From: Chitinophaga pinensis
Lineage (GTDB): Bacteria > Bacteroidota > Bacteroidia > Flavobacteriales_D > Crocinitomicaceae
Assembly: GCA_945863605.1 (NCBI GenBank)
Contig: CAMAZP010000027.1
Coordinates: forward strand, 1-43,411
DNA: 43,411 bases
Direction: 5' to 3'
Each line of letters opens with the position of its first letter. The stretch's first letter is position 1. This document shows positions 18,592 to 27,096 of the stretch, in pieces. Below the pieces are notes generated by a model. The model was not told the origin of the DNA. It saw nothing but the letters and a program-made list of their open reading frames with translations, and searched no databases. The position numbers and the translations under genes are program-made.

Positions 18592-18638
18592 CACAAGTAC
18601 CACAAAGCCTTTCAGAAGATTTCTCGAAAGGCTTTTTT
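18544..18638 (+). repeat. attL: left end repeat of the integrative element
   Basis: Matches 42891-42985 over 95 bases with two mismatches (18595 and 18597). The first 51 bases are identical and cover the anticodon arm, T arm and acceptor 3' strand of tRNA-Val; the rest is the tRNA terminator. Tyrosine recombinases commonly cross over in the anticodon loop, which lies inside the identical part. Confidence 0.92.
18604..18638 (+). terminator. Terminator of tRNA-Val
   Basis: AAAGCCTTTC (18604-18613) pairs with GAAAGGCTTT (18626-18635), followed by T residues. The same hairpin follows the tRNA fragment at the right end, so the element carries a terminator along with the tRNA 3' end. Confidence 0.85.
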
Positions 18639-18640
18639 AT

Positions 18641-18666
18641 TTCTGGTTTAAACATGGTTTAAACAA
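18641..18666 (+). repeat. Arm-type site candidate, left end (two GTTTAAAC units)
   Basis: Contains two GGTTTAAACA units 11 bases apart. The identical 26-base sequence occurs at 42745-42770 in the same orientation. Identical short repeats inside both ends of an element, close to the integrase gene, are what arm-binding sites of a tyrosine integrase look like. Confidence 0.65.
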
Positions 18667-19158
18667 TTTGAAAAAAATAATCAAATTGAAAATAAAACAA
18701 CTTGAGCTTTAAACAAATTGAAAGTTGATTTTTCAGAGAAATAATACCACAATAAAAATTAGATTTTTAGCAAAACCTATAAATTGAGTTGTCATTCAAT
18801 CATTTTTTGATTTTATTGTGTTAAAAATAGTAGTTACTTTGAACCTGTTTTTTTACAAATAATTCTTGCCGTTTTCATCATAAAACCCATTAGGTGTTTA
18901 CCCCTAATTTGGTAGGGGTAAACATTGAAGTTTCTCCGAAAATTACCTAAAATGAAAATAAAGAATTACTTTCATTGTGTAATTTGTTCTTTAGGTTATT
19001 TCGTTAGGTTAATTGATTTTGATTAAAGATGTATAATTTAAATTATTGATTATCAATTTTTTAAATTATATTTTTTAAGTAAAGTATGTCCATTTTTATT
19101 GAAATTTAAGTGATAAGAAAAGCACCATTTTTTTTACAAAATTCCCTAATCAAAACTC
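18667..19158. other. Non-coding left end of the element with one long hairpin
   Basis: About 490 bases without a gene. At 18896-18923 a perfect 11-bp inverted repeat GTTTACCCCTA / TAGGGGTAAAC has a 6-base loop and no T run, so it is not a terminator. Each arm contains TACCCCT, which fits the NarL-type heptamer TACYYMT bound by LuxR-class regulators. The rest is AT-rich and featureless. Confidence 0.5.
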
Positions 19159-20721
19159 ATGAATCCGAGTACTGATATACGATACAACAGTTTTGTTTCT
19201 GTTTGCGCCCCTATAAGAAACACTGCAGACTATAGCCCATTTGGGATACAGCTCGATGGAAGGACGCTTTCTTATGTTCCGCCAGCACCTGCTCCGCCGA
19301 GTGTGACCGTTGTTTACCAACACAAATTTGACGACAACCCGAGTACGCATCCATACACCACTGCTCCAAACCAACTTAATACGAAATTGACGAACGTAAG
19401 CTGGACAAACTCGCAAAGTTCATGGACAAATTTCGCAGGGTACACAGGCAAGGCAATTGCAACCAACTCTGCAACGCCTGACACCACTAGACTTTACTTG
19501 AACTTGACGGTGAACAGTGGTTTTATGTTGGATGTTAAAAGTTACTGTTTTTACCACCGCTCCAGCACAACGGGCTACACGAATTACCAACTTTTGGTGA
19601 ACGGTATGTTAGTTGGTTCTGGTAGTATTTTTGTCTCAAGCGGCTCAACGCTTCAAAGTACAGGAACCATCAACGTTGCGAACGCAGTTGCAGGCTTGAC
19701 AGGTTCTGTAACCGTTACCCTGAAACTTTTTGGTGGCTCAAACGGCAACAATGCGACATTCCGTCTCGATGATTTCACCCTGAATGGATATACGCAGGAG
19801 GTGCAGGTTTATGCGGAGAGTTACCGCTATGGATTTCAAAACCAAGAAAAGGATGATGAGGTAAAAGGAACTGGGAATTCTCTAAATTATGAATATAGAA
19901 TGCATGATCCACGGGTTGGAAGATTCTTTGTTGTCGATCCGTTAGAAAGTAAGTATCCTTGGAATAGTTCGTATGCATTTAGCGAGAATGTTGTTGTTAA
20001 TAGTAGAGAATTAGAGGGTTTAGAGAGATACTATTGTTTTAATTCAGCTTATTTATCAGCAAAAGCTTTAACAGCGATAAATACATTGTCCTATGATAAA
20101 TTAATCCTTTACATGAACGAACAAATTAGAAGCACTTTTAAAGATGAAAAGTGCTTAAATTATTCAAAAAAGAAACTAGGAAGTGAGTTTAACAGCTCCG
20201 CAGGCTTTGACCCATCTGGATTTGCAAGTTCTGAATTTGATAATAAACCTGTTGTTGCAAATTCAACATGGCTTGAATGTAAAGCGGATTATTTCTATGT
20301 GAGATTGGTTTTTGAAACTGAAAATGGAGATTGGGAAACACGATTGGCTAAAGTAACTAACTATCAAGGAAGAATAAATAAATTAAGTAAAAAAATTGAC
20401 CAAGCAAAAGACAAAATAGAAAGACTAAAAAAATCCAATATTCAATTGCAACAATCTAATGATATTGTAAATGAAACTGAATTTTCGCCTGATGCTCCTC
20501 AATTTACTGTTGAAAGAAGACAATCTCGTATTTATATCGAAGATGGAGGCCAACCTGGCGAAGATGCTTTCAAAATTGGTCAGTTTTTTAATATGGTAGT
20601 TCGAGCTTACCAAATAAAAGAAAATAATGATGAGATAAAAAAAGCAGAAAATTTAGTTAATAAAATGCAAAAAAGCAAGGAAAGTTATGAATCAAAACCA
20701 AAAATTGAATATGTTGACTAA
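19159..20721 (+). CDS. Rhs cassette A: orphan Rhs core tip with unknown C-terminal toxin domain
   Basis: Fragment of an Rhs protein: the last part of the core plus a unique tip, without YD-repeat barrel or secretion signals. Residues about 16-223 are the segment shared by all five cassettes: APIRNTADYSPFG, then an inserted beta-rich domain, then YAESYRYGF. A typical Rhs core end follows (MHDPRVGRFFVVDPL, about 252-290). The tip (about 291-520) begins after RELEGLE, is Lys/Glu-rich with a coiled coil near 395-450, and matches no toxin family I know. The ATG at 19159 lacks a visible ribosome-binding site. The downstream membrane-protein gene overlaps the tip and is the likely immunity gene. The core is much richer in G+C than the tip. 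Confidence 0.75.
   Translation: MNPSTDIRYNSFVSVCAPIRNTADYSPFGIQLDGRTLSYVPPAPAPPSVTVVYQHKFDDNPSTHPYTTAPNQLNTKLTNVSWTNSQSSWTNFAGYTGKAIATNSATPDTTRLYLNLTVNSGFMLDVKSYCFYHRSSTTGYTNYQLLVNGMLVGSGSIFVSSGSTLQSTGTINVANAVAGLTGSVTVTLKLFGGSNGNNATFRLDDFTLNGYTQEVQVYAESYRYGFQNQEKDDEVKGTGNSLNYEYRMHDPRVGRFFVVDPLESKYPWNSSYAFSENVVVNSRELEGLERYYCFNSAYLSAKALTAINTLSYDKLILYMNEQIRSTFKDEKCLNYSKKKLGSEFNSSAGFDPSGFASSEFDNKPVVANSTWLECKADYFYVRLVFETENGDWETRLAKVTNYQGRINKLSKKIDQAKDKIERLKKSNIQLQQSNDIVNETEFSPDAPQFTVERRQSRIYIEDGGQPGEDAFKIGQFFNMVVRAYQIKENNDEIKKAENLVNKMQKSKESYESKPKIEYVD
19205..19827 (+). repeat. 623-bp Rhs-core repeat, copy A
   Basis: Begins at GCGCCCCTATAAG and ends at the codons for YAESYR. The five copies (A-E) have the same length with no indel and differ only by scattered substitutions. 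Sequence upstream of the first base is unique to this copy. Confidence 0.9.
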
Positions 20722-21193
20722 GATGAAAAGAACCAACCAAATTGAGAATATTTTAATGGTAATAATATGTTGGCAAGCTTTAAATGTATTTACAGATTCC
20801 TTTTTGCTGTTATTTAAGTATACATTGTTAAATCTTAGTACAAATATTAAATTAGTTTTTACAGCTAATATATTTTTAAAACTAATTTTTGTTTTTTTAT
20901 CGATTTATATTGTACAAATTTTTATTTACACAGATAGTAAGTCAAAAATTATTAAATTCTCAATTTTATCATTTTATATTTCTTCATTACTTTTAAGTTA
21001 TTATGTATATGAAATTCTGTTATATTTTTTCAATAATAAAACTGTTACTTTCCAAAACAACCTATACAATGGTTTTTTAAGTGAAAATATAACGATTAGC
21101 TTTCTAAATTTATACTTAGAAACAATTTTTATCATAGTGTTAGTTGTTTATTTTTTATTAATGAATAAAAAAGAAAATTGTCAGGAAATATAA
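20711..21193 (+). CDS. Candidate immunity protein for cassette A (four-helix membrane protein)
   Basis: About 161 residues with four strongly hydrophobic segments (roughly 12-35, 48-73, 81-108 and 130-154 from this start). It overlaps the end of the Rhs tip gene, or starts 1 base after its stop if the ATG at 20723 is used. This tight coupling is the usual layout of a polymorphic toxin and its immunity gene. A membrane-embedded immunity protein suggests that the tip acts on the inner membrane, but that is inference. No homologue recognised. Very AT-rich, unlike the Rhs core. Confidence 0.65.
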   Translation: MLTKMKRTNQIENILMVIICWQALNVFTDSFLLLFKYTLLNLSTNIKLVFTANIFLKLIFVFLSIYIVQIFIYTDSKSKIIKFSILSFYISSLLLSYYVYEILLYFFNNKTVTFQNNLYNGFLSENITISFLNLYLETIFIIVLVVYFLLMNKKENCQEI

Positions 21194-21231
21194 CTTAAAT
21201 CAAACCCTTCGATGTATCGAAAGAGTTTGAT

Positions 21232-21375
21232 AAAACAACCACTTTAAAACAAAAAGAAAGCTCCGCAGATTCGGGGCTTTCTTTTTGTTTTAAAGTGGTT
21301 GTTTTGTTCGTTAAAGTGTCGGGTTAGGTGGTTACACTGCTACCCCACAAAAACCTTTAAAATAAAATCTCCGAT
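21232..21375. repeat. Cassette tail A: 30-bp perfect palindrome plus conserved tail
   Basis: The 30-base arm at 21232-21261 is the exact complement of 21276-21305; the inner bases add GCTCCG/CGGGGC pairing. A conserved tail follows (GTTCGTTAAAGTGT, then AAAACCTTTAAAAT and ATCTCCGAT). Related tails follow cassettes B and C, and part of the tail follows D. It can serve as a bidirectional terminator. Confidence 0.85.
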
Positions 21376-21520
21376 GTGTCGAATTTCTATTGAAAATAAG
21401 ATGTTTACAGGCATTAATATAGGAGTTATTATCTCAATTTTAGAAATCTAAAAACGCTGATTAATAAGAGTAGAAGTTTTGCCAACTTTCCGATCAAACT
21501 TAATTATTATTTTAAAATCC

Positions 21521-21730
21521 ATGGAATATAGAATAAATCAACTTAATTTTGATGAAATTACTAAGCTTATGAAAACCTCCAAAACCAATGATATAAATAC
21601 TGAAAAGAAAAGTATCATTCCTGTTAAAGAAGTTCGAATTTCAAAGTCGAAATTGATTCAAAAATTATCACATGAGGTAAACAAACGAGCAACAGAACGT
21701 ATGCTCAAGGATTTAATTTTAGGAAAATGA
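21521..21730 (+). CDS. Antitoxin candidate for the PIN toxin
   Basis: A 69-residue protein from the ATG at 21521 (an in-frame TTG at 21479 is less likely). It is Lys/Glu-rich; the C-terminal half (KSKLIQKLSHEVNKRATERML) is predicted helical and may wrap the toxin. Its stop overlaps the ATG of the PIN gene, the classic antitoxin-first layout of a type II module. No DNA-binding motif is obvious. Family not recognised; the role rests on position. Confidence 0.6.
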   Translation: MEYRINQLNFDEITKLMKTSKTNDINTEKKSIIPVKEVRISKSKLIQKLSHEVNKRATERMLKDLILGK

Positions 21731-22164
21731 TTGCTATTACTGATAGCAATATTATTTTTAGTGCATTAATTAATCCTAAAGGAAAGGTAGGACAGGTTTT
21801 TAGAGAAAAAAGTAATTTACAATTTATCGCACCAAGATACATTATCGAAGAAATCGAAAATCATTTTGACAAAATTTTGTTGTATTCCAATATTGAAAAG
21901 CAAGATTTAAAAAAGGAATTGAATTTTATCTTGAGCAGAATAAAAATTGTTGAAACACATGAAATTCCTAAAAAATACATCTTTGAAGCTGTTCAAATAG
22001 TTTCCGATATTGATATTTATGACGTTTTCTTTGTAGCGCTTAATCGCTATAAAAAACACAAGATTTGGACATCAGATAAAAAACTCATTAATGGGTTGAA
22101 AAACAAAGGTTTTGATATTTGTATAACCACAGATCAAATAAGATTAAAATTGTACAAAAAGTAG
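21727..22164 (+). CDS. PIN-domain toxin of a type II toxin-antitoxin system
   Basis: A 145-residue PIN-domain protein, predicted to be a metal-dependent RNase. The first acidic residue is D6 in MIAITDSNIIFSALI, followed by an acidic residue in the IIEEIENHF helix, then D96-D99 in DIDIYDVFFVALN, and a closing WTSDKKL. These fit the four-acid PIN site and the PIN_3 type used by Bacteroidota TA modules. It starts within the antitoxin stop (4-base overlap). It lies between Rhs cassettes A and B and could favour retention of the array. The target RNA is unknown. Confidence 0.8.
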   Translation: MIAITDSNIIFSALINPKGKVGQVFREKSNLQFIAPRYIIEEIENHFDKILLYSNIEKQDLKKELNFILSRIKIVETHEIPKKYIFEAVQIVSDIDIYDVFFVALNRYKKHKIWTSDKKLINGLKNKGFDICITTDQIRLKLYKK

Positions 22165-22425
22165 CTTTCAAACACTTTAAACTGTTGTGTGTGTTACTTT
22201 TTAATTTCAAATCCACCCAAAAATCAATAGATACCCTTACAAAAAAGTGAATTTTATCTTTTACTTTTATTGCCGGCGATGATATCAAATTTGATGTTGA
22301 GAAGTAAGAATCATAATATAAAATCATATCGGCATTATACCTTTCGAAAACTTGTAAGGTTTTTGGTGTTTTTGATAGTATAACTTAAAATTTAGAACAT
22401 TTTTTAACCATAAATAACCACTTTT

Positions 22426-24042
22426 TTGAATCTTCAAAAACAATCCTATTATTCAGTTTCAAGCAGCCGCGCCCCTATAAGAAACACTGTAGACTATAGC
22501 CCGTTTGGGGTACAGCTCGATGGAAGGACGCTTTCTTACGTTCCGCCAGCACCAGCACCACCGAGTGTGACGGTTGTTTACCAACATAAATTTGACGACA
22601 ACCCGAGCACGCACCCATACACCACTGCTCCAAACCAACTTAATACGAAATTGACGAACGTAAGCTGGACAAACTCGCAAAGTTCGTGGACAAATTTTGC
22701 AGGGTTCACAAGTAAGGCAATTGCCACCAATTCTGCAACGCCCGACACAACCCGACTTTACTTGAACTTGACGGTGAACAGCGGTTTTATGTTGGATGTT
22801 AAAAGTTACAGTTTTTACCACCGCTCCAGCACAACGGGCTACACGAATTACCAGCTTTTAGTAAACGGAATCTTAGTGGGTTCTGGAAGTATTTTTGTCT
22901 CAAGTGGCTCAACCCTTCAAAGCACAGGTACCATAAATGTTGCCAACGCAGTTGCAGGTTTGACAGGTTCTGTAACCGTTACCCTGAAACTTTTTGGTGG
23001 CTCAAACGGCAACAATGCAACGTTCCGTCTCGATGAATTCACCCTGAATGGATATACGCAGGAGGTGCAGGTTTATGCGGAGAGTTACCGCCGAGGTTTT
23101 AACGGAATGGAAGGCGATAACGAGTTCAAAGGACAAGGAAACAGTTATACAACTGAATTTAGACAATATGATGTACGATTAGGGAGATGGCTTTCAATTG
23201 ACCCAATGGTTAAAAAATATCCTTCATTTTCATCTTACTCTGCTTTTAACAATAATCCAATTTATTTTATAGACCCAAAAGGTTTAGAAGGCGAAGATCC
23301 TAAATCATCTAAAAAAGAAAAAGGTGCTGGAAATAAAGAATTAAAACTTCCACAAGATGCTGTGTTGAAAGGAAGATTTGTTGACAAAGACGATAATGGG
23401 GTTATCAATCATGGTAAAAAAATATTGAATGCAAAACCTGGTGATGTAGACAGATTTAGTGTAGGTGATAAAGATTATGTTGCAAATTTCGACAGTAAAG
23501 GAAAATTCAATGGATATGTTGATAAAGCTGGGGAGATGTATACATTTAAAGAAAATAAAGTTAAACAAGATTTAACTTTAAATATTGTTAGTTCTTCAAC
23601 TGGAGTAAGTGTTGGAGGCTTAGGAGGAGAATTAGATGCTGTTGGATGGCAGTATTATGGTATCAATTCAACTACTGGAAAAGGGTGGGATGAAGGTTCA
23701 CAATCTTTAAAAATGCACGATTTTTCGATACTAAATTCTGGCGGAGTTGGAACTTCGCTCGATTTAATCCCAAAAGAAAGTATTGAGGTCTTGGCAATTG
23801 GTGGAGGTGATTTACACTTAAAAAAAGAATATTTAAATAAACACCCAACAACATCTTTACTAAAACTATTAAACAATAAAAATATAACAACGATTTATGG
23901 TGGATGTGGTTATAAGGTCACATATCTTGAAATTTGGGATGATAAAGAAATGGAAATTATTGCAACTGGTACTATTCATTCCTTTGCATTATGTTTACCA
24001 GGAGCTGGAGCAAGGCAAGGTAAGACAAGTTTGTATAAATAA
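22426..24042 (+). CDS. Rhs cassette B: orphan Rhs core tip with unknown C-terminal domain
   Basis: Rhs core fragment with a unique tip. The frame opens at a TTG inside a leader shared with cassettes C and D (NLQKQSYYSVSSSR), with no ribosome-binding site, so it is probably not translated in place. The shared 623-bp segment is followed by a core of the FNGMEGDNEFKGQGNSY and RLGRWLSIDPM type, ending in YFIDPKGLEG. The tip (about 290-538) has a Lys-rich start, a beta-rich centre, and a C-terminal part containing IYGGCGYK and ALCLPGAG; no toxin family recognised. A two-helix membrane protein gene follows after 24 bases and is the likely immunity gene. Confidence 0.7.
   Translation: MNLQKQSYYSVSSSRAPIRNTVDYSPFGVQLDGRTLSYVPPAPAPPSVTVVYQHKFDDNPSTHPYTTAPNQLNTKLTNVSWTNSQSSWTNFAGFTSKAIATNSATPDTTRLYLNLTVNSGFMLDVKSYSFYHRSSTTGYTNYQLLVNGILVGSGSIFVSSGSTLQSTGTINVANAVAGLTGSVTVTLKLFGGSNGNNATFRLDEFTLNGYTQEVQVYAESYRRGFNGMEGDNEFKGQGNSYTTEFRQYDVRLGRWLSIDPMVKKYPSFSSYSAFNNNPIYFIDPKGLEGEDPKSSKKEKGAGNKELKLPQDAVLKGRFVDKDDNGVINHGKKILNAKPGDVDRFSVGDKDYVANFDSKGKFNGYVDKAGEMYTFKENKVKQDLTLNIVSSSTGVSVGGLGGELDAVGWQYYGINSTTGKGWDEGSQSLKMHDFSILNSGGVGTSLDLIPKESIEVLAIGGGDLHLKKEYLNKHPTTSLLKLLNNKNITTIYGGCGYKVTYLEIWDDKEMEIIATGTIHSFALCLPGAGARQGKTSLYK
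22469..23091 (+). repeat. 623-bp Rhs-core repeat, copy B
   Basis: Same span as copy A, starting at GCGCCCCTATAAG. It is preceded by the leader CTTTTTTGAA...TTCAGTTTCAAGCAGCC shared with copies C and D, so homology here extends about 60 bases further upstream. Confidence 0.9.
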
Positions 24043-24066
24043 CATTTAAAAATAAATATTCAAAAT

Positions 24067-24564
24067 ATGAGTTTACTTTTTCCTGTTTCAACACTTAATT
24101 TAACTTCAGATAAAAATAATTTACAAACATTTACAATAATAAAAGAGTTTACAAATGGAGTTGTAAAAACCGAAATAGAATCAATATTTGGAATTTTAAA
24201 TGCTAATTATTCAGGAGAAATTGATTATGATAAAATTATAATTACACGTTCAACAGGAATTTCATTTAGACTTCCAATTTACCCATCTGCAACAGTAACA
24301 ATTGATGAGAAAAACAACAAATCTGAGATTAACATTTCTATTTGTCTTTCTATTTATTGGAAAATACTTTTTTATTTTACTTATATTTTGCTTTTAACAT
24401 TTACAATTATCAAGATTTTTCAAGGTCAATCTATTCAAGAAATAATGTTTATTGTAATAAGAATTTGTGGTTCTTTTATTTTATTAATTTCATTGGTTTA
24501 TTATTATCATTATTCTGAAACCAAAAATTTTAAGTTTATATTTGAATCAAGGCTAAATAAATGA
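24067..24564 (+). CDS. Candidate immunity protein for cassette B (two-helix membrane protein)
   Basis: A 165-residue protein with a soluble N-terminal part of about 95 residues, predicted beta-rich, then two hydrophobic segments at about 98-117 and 124-148 and a short basic tail. It lies 24 bases after the Rhs tip gene in the same orientation and before the cassette tail palindrome, as expected of an immunity gene. The topology would place both ends on the same side of the membrane. No family recognised. Very AT-rich. Confidence 0.6.
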   Translation: MSLLFPVSTLNLTSDKNNLQTFTIIKEFTNGVVKTEIESIFGILNANYSGEIDYDKIIITRSTGISFRLPIYPSATVTIDEKNNKSEINISICLSIYWKILFYFTYILLLTFTIIKIFQGQSIQEIMFIVIRICGSFILLISLVYYYHYSETKNFKFIFESRLNK

Positions 24565-24621
24565 ACACAAACAATTCAGGTTGCTTGTACCACGACAATC
24601 TCAACAAAACAAATCTTTAAC

Positions 24622-24750
24622 AACCTCAAAGAAAGCTCCGCAAGTTCGGGGCTTTCTTTGAGGTTTAAAGGGGTTGGTTTTGTTCGTTAAAGTGTCGGGT
24701 TAGGTGGTTCACTGCTACCCTACAAAAACCTTTAAAATAAGATCTCCGAT
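24622..24750. repeat. Cassette tail B: palindrome plus conserved tail
   Basis: CCTCAAAGAAAGC (from 24624) pairs with GCTTTCTTTGAGG (24651-24663), inner GCTCCG/CGGGGC as in tail A, and weaker pairing extends outward. The outer arm differs from A on both sides in a compensating way. The tail GTTCGTTAAAGTGTCGGG to ATCTCCGAT is conserved. Confidence 0.85.
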
Positions 24751-24795
24751 GAATCTAAAAAAACAAACTTTTTCAACCCTAAAATAACCACTTTT

Positions 24796-26301
24796 TTGAA
24801 CCTTCAAAAACAATCATATTATTCAGTTTCAAGCAGCCGCGCCCCTATAAGAAACACTGCAGACTATAGCCCATTTGGGATACAGCTCGATGGAAGAACG
24901 CTTTCTTACGTGCCACCAGCTCCTGCTCCGCCGAGTGTGACGATTGTTTACCAACATAAATTTGACGACAACCCAATCACGCACCCTTACACCACTGCTC
25001 CAAACCAACTTAATACGAAGTTGACGAACGTAAACTGGTTAAATTCTCAAAGTTCGTGGACAAATTTTGCAGGGTTCACAGGCAAGGCAATTGCAACCAA
25101 TTCTGCAACGCCCGACACCACCAGACTTTACTTGAATTTGTCGGTGAACAGCGGTTTTATGTTGGATGTTAAAAGCTACAGTTTTTACCACCGCTCCAGC
25201 ACAACTGGCTACACGAATTACCAACTTTTGGTGAACGGTATTTTAGTTGGTTCGGGAAGCATTTTTGTGTCAAGCGGCTCAACGCTCCAAAGCACAGGCA
25301 CCATCAACGTCGCTAACGCAGTTGCAGGCTTGACAGGTTCTGTAACCGTTACCTTGAAACTTTTTGGTGGCTCAAATGGCAACAATGCTACTTTCCGCTT
25401 AGATGATTTCACGCTGAATGGTTACACGCAGGAAGTGCAGGTTTATGCGGAGAGTTATCGCCGAGGTTTTAATGGAATGGAGAAGGATAATGAAATTAAA
25501 GGTGGTGGGAATAGTTATGATTTTGGGGCAAGAATGTATGACGCTAGGGTTGGGAGATGGTTGAGTGTGGATGCCTTGGCTTCAAAATACCCATCTATTT
25601 CACCCTATACCTATGCGTTAAACTCTCCCATTTTATCAAAAGATATAGGTGGTGATAGTGTATTGTTTTATTCAGAATCAGGTGATTACCTTGGTTATTC
25701 TCATGATAATCAAAGATATAAAGGGAAAAATTTATTAGTCGTTATTTCAGACAAAGACGTTCAAACATTTGATAAAGAATATAAAAGAAAAAGAAGTGAA
25801 GCTTATAAGAATAAAAACAAACTATCTTCTAATCAACGAGAACAACATATTGCAGGTTTAGAAGCTATGGGAACAAGTTATGATGTAAATGACTTTTTTG
25901 ATTTTTATGAAGATCATAAAAATCAAAAAAGAAATGGGCATGAAGTTGAATTTGCTGCCCAAATGGATATTGATAGGAAAAACTCATTAGATAAGGGCGG
26001 CTCATTTGTTGTAGATGAAAGTACATGGCGTACAGATTATTCTACAGACAACGTAGAATTTCCAACTAGAAAACCTGGTATAGATCAAGATTTTCACACA
26101 CATGTTTCTGATAATCCATACATGAGTTCTTCGCCTTCATCTACAGATAAAGGCAGAGTTTCAAATATTTCTGGTAGAAAAAGTGTAATAGTTTCTGGAA
26201 ACACTTTTACCGTATATCAAGCTGACAAACAAGGAACAAGTTATGTTCAAAGTTCAAAAAAAGTTCAAATAACTAAAAGTGATTTTAAAAATGCTCAATA
26301 A
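24796..26301 (+). CDS. Rhs cassette C: orphan Rhs core tip with JAB-like toxin domain
   Basis: Rhs core fragment opening at a TTG in the shared leader, followed by the 623-bp segment and a core of the MYDARVGRWLSVDALASKYP type. The tip (about 288-501) ends in a region with DFHTH (434-436 HTH) and SSPSSTD about ten residues later. This H-x-H...S...D pattern is that of JAB/MPN metallo-isopeptidases and resembles the JAB-like toxin domain of polymorphic toxins; the catalytic Glu would be one of those at 412-425. If active, it is a zinc protease. The immunity gene overlaps it by 11 bases. The toxin call is plausible, not proven. Confidence 0.7.
   Translation: MNLQKQSYYSVSSSRAPIRNTADYSPFGIQLDGRTLSYVPPAPAPPSVTIVYQHKFDDNPITHPYTTAPNQLNTKLTNVNWLNSQSSWTNFAGFTGKAIATNSATPDTTRLYLNLSVNSGFMLDVKSYSFYHRSSTTGYTNYQLLVNGILVGSGSIFVSSGSTLQSTGTINVANAVAGLTGSVTVTLKLFGGSNGNNATFRLDDFTLNGYTQEVQVYAESYRRGFNGMEKDNEIKGGGNSYDFGARMYDARVGRWLSVDALASKYPSISPYTYALNSPILSKDIGGDSVLFYSESGDYLGYSHDNQRYKGKNLLVVISDKDVQTFDKEYKRKRSEAYKNKNKLSSNQREQHIAGLEAMGTSYDVNDFFDFYEDHKNQKRNGHEVEFAAQMDIDRKNSLDKGGSFVVDESTWRTDYSTDNVEFPTRKPGIDQDFHTHVSDNPYMSSSPSSTDKGRVSNISGRKSVIVSGNTFTVYQADKQGTSYVQSSKKVQITKSDFKNAQ
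24839..25461 (+). repeat. 623-bp Rhs-core repeat, copy C
   Basis: Same span and boundary as the other copies, with the B/C/D leader upstream. It lies 2.37 kb from copy B in direct orientation, so crossing over between the two would delete one tip. Confidence 0.9.
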
Positions 26302-27025
26302 AATTTACAGTATATATTATTTAATGTCAATTTCGTTTTTGGCTTTGGAGTCATGCGAAAATAATGATAATAAACTTTATCCAAATATTCATTTTTACGA
26401 TAGTTATGGGTATGAAAGAAATACACCTTTCAACTATATTGCTTTTAAAAATGATCACATTTATATCATTAGAGAAAGTTATTCATTTTTTGAGGAATCA
26501 GTAATAGAAATACCAATAAAAAAAGATATAATAAACAAAACAAAAAAAATAACCAATATATGTTATTATAAATTTGACATAAACACTTTCAATGATGAAT
26601 ATGAAAAACGACGACATATGAATCTTTCAAAAAGTTCAATTGAATTGAGAAGTGTTATTCAGTACATTTTTGAATACAGGTTAAATTCAATTCCAGATTT
26701 TGAAGGTTTAGATGTTTTTAATGAACAGGAATTTGAAAATTACAGACAAAATGATTGTTTAATGTACGCTATTTATTCTCCAAATTCAAAAAAAACATAT
26801 TGTATTAAATCAAATCAAAAATTTTCTCTAAAAGAGAAAAAAATTTTAAATTGGTTAAAATTTGTCACCAAAATTTCATTTGTAGATGCTATGTATTACG
26901 ATAGATTAATTGGTATATATAACGATGATGATTTTTCTAAATATCCTAAACAAACGGATTACATTATTTCAAGTAAATATTGGGAAAAAAGTAGTCTTCC
27001 AACTCCCTCTAAAAACTTAAAATAA
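26291..27025 (+). CDS. Candidate immunity lipoprotein for cassette C
   Basis: A 244-residue protein from the ATG at 26291, which overlaps the toxin gene by 11 bases. The N-terminus is a lipoprotein signal: a hydrophobic run SIYYLMSISFLAL then ESC, with Cys about residue 22. The mature protein is hydrophilic, rich in Tyr/Asn/Lys, and not recognised. Its position directly after the toxin tip and before the cassette tail marks it as immunity gene. A lipoprotein partner implies protection in the periplasm or at the outer membrane, so the toxin may meet its target there. Confidence 0.65.
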   Translation: MLNKIYSIYYLMSISFLALESCENNDNKLYPNIHFYDSYGYERNTPFNYIAFKNDHIYIIRESYSFFEESVIEIPIKKDIINKTKKITNICYYKFDINTFNDEYEKRRHMNLSKSSIELRSVIQYIFEYRLNSIPDFEGLDVFNEQEFENYRQNDCLMYAIYSPNSKKTYCIKSNQKFSLKEKKILNWLKFVTKISFVDAMYYDRLIGIYNDDDFSKYPKQTDYIISSKYWEKSSLPTPSKNLK

Positions 27026-27096
27026 ATCTTTGATACATCAAAGGTCTATTAAAAATGAGATAGTCTTAACATAAACCAATCTGAAATATTTTCAAA

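Noticed and set aside
22459..22821. Long open frames opposite the Rhs-core repeats (also at 30337-30699 and 32778-33020)
   Set aside because: They recur only because the 623-bp repeat recurs, are Arg/Cys/Val-rich and lie antisense to a clear coding sequence.
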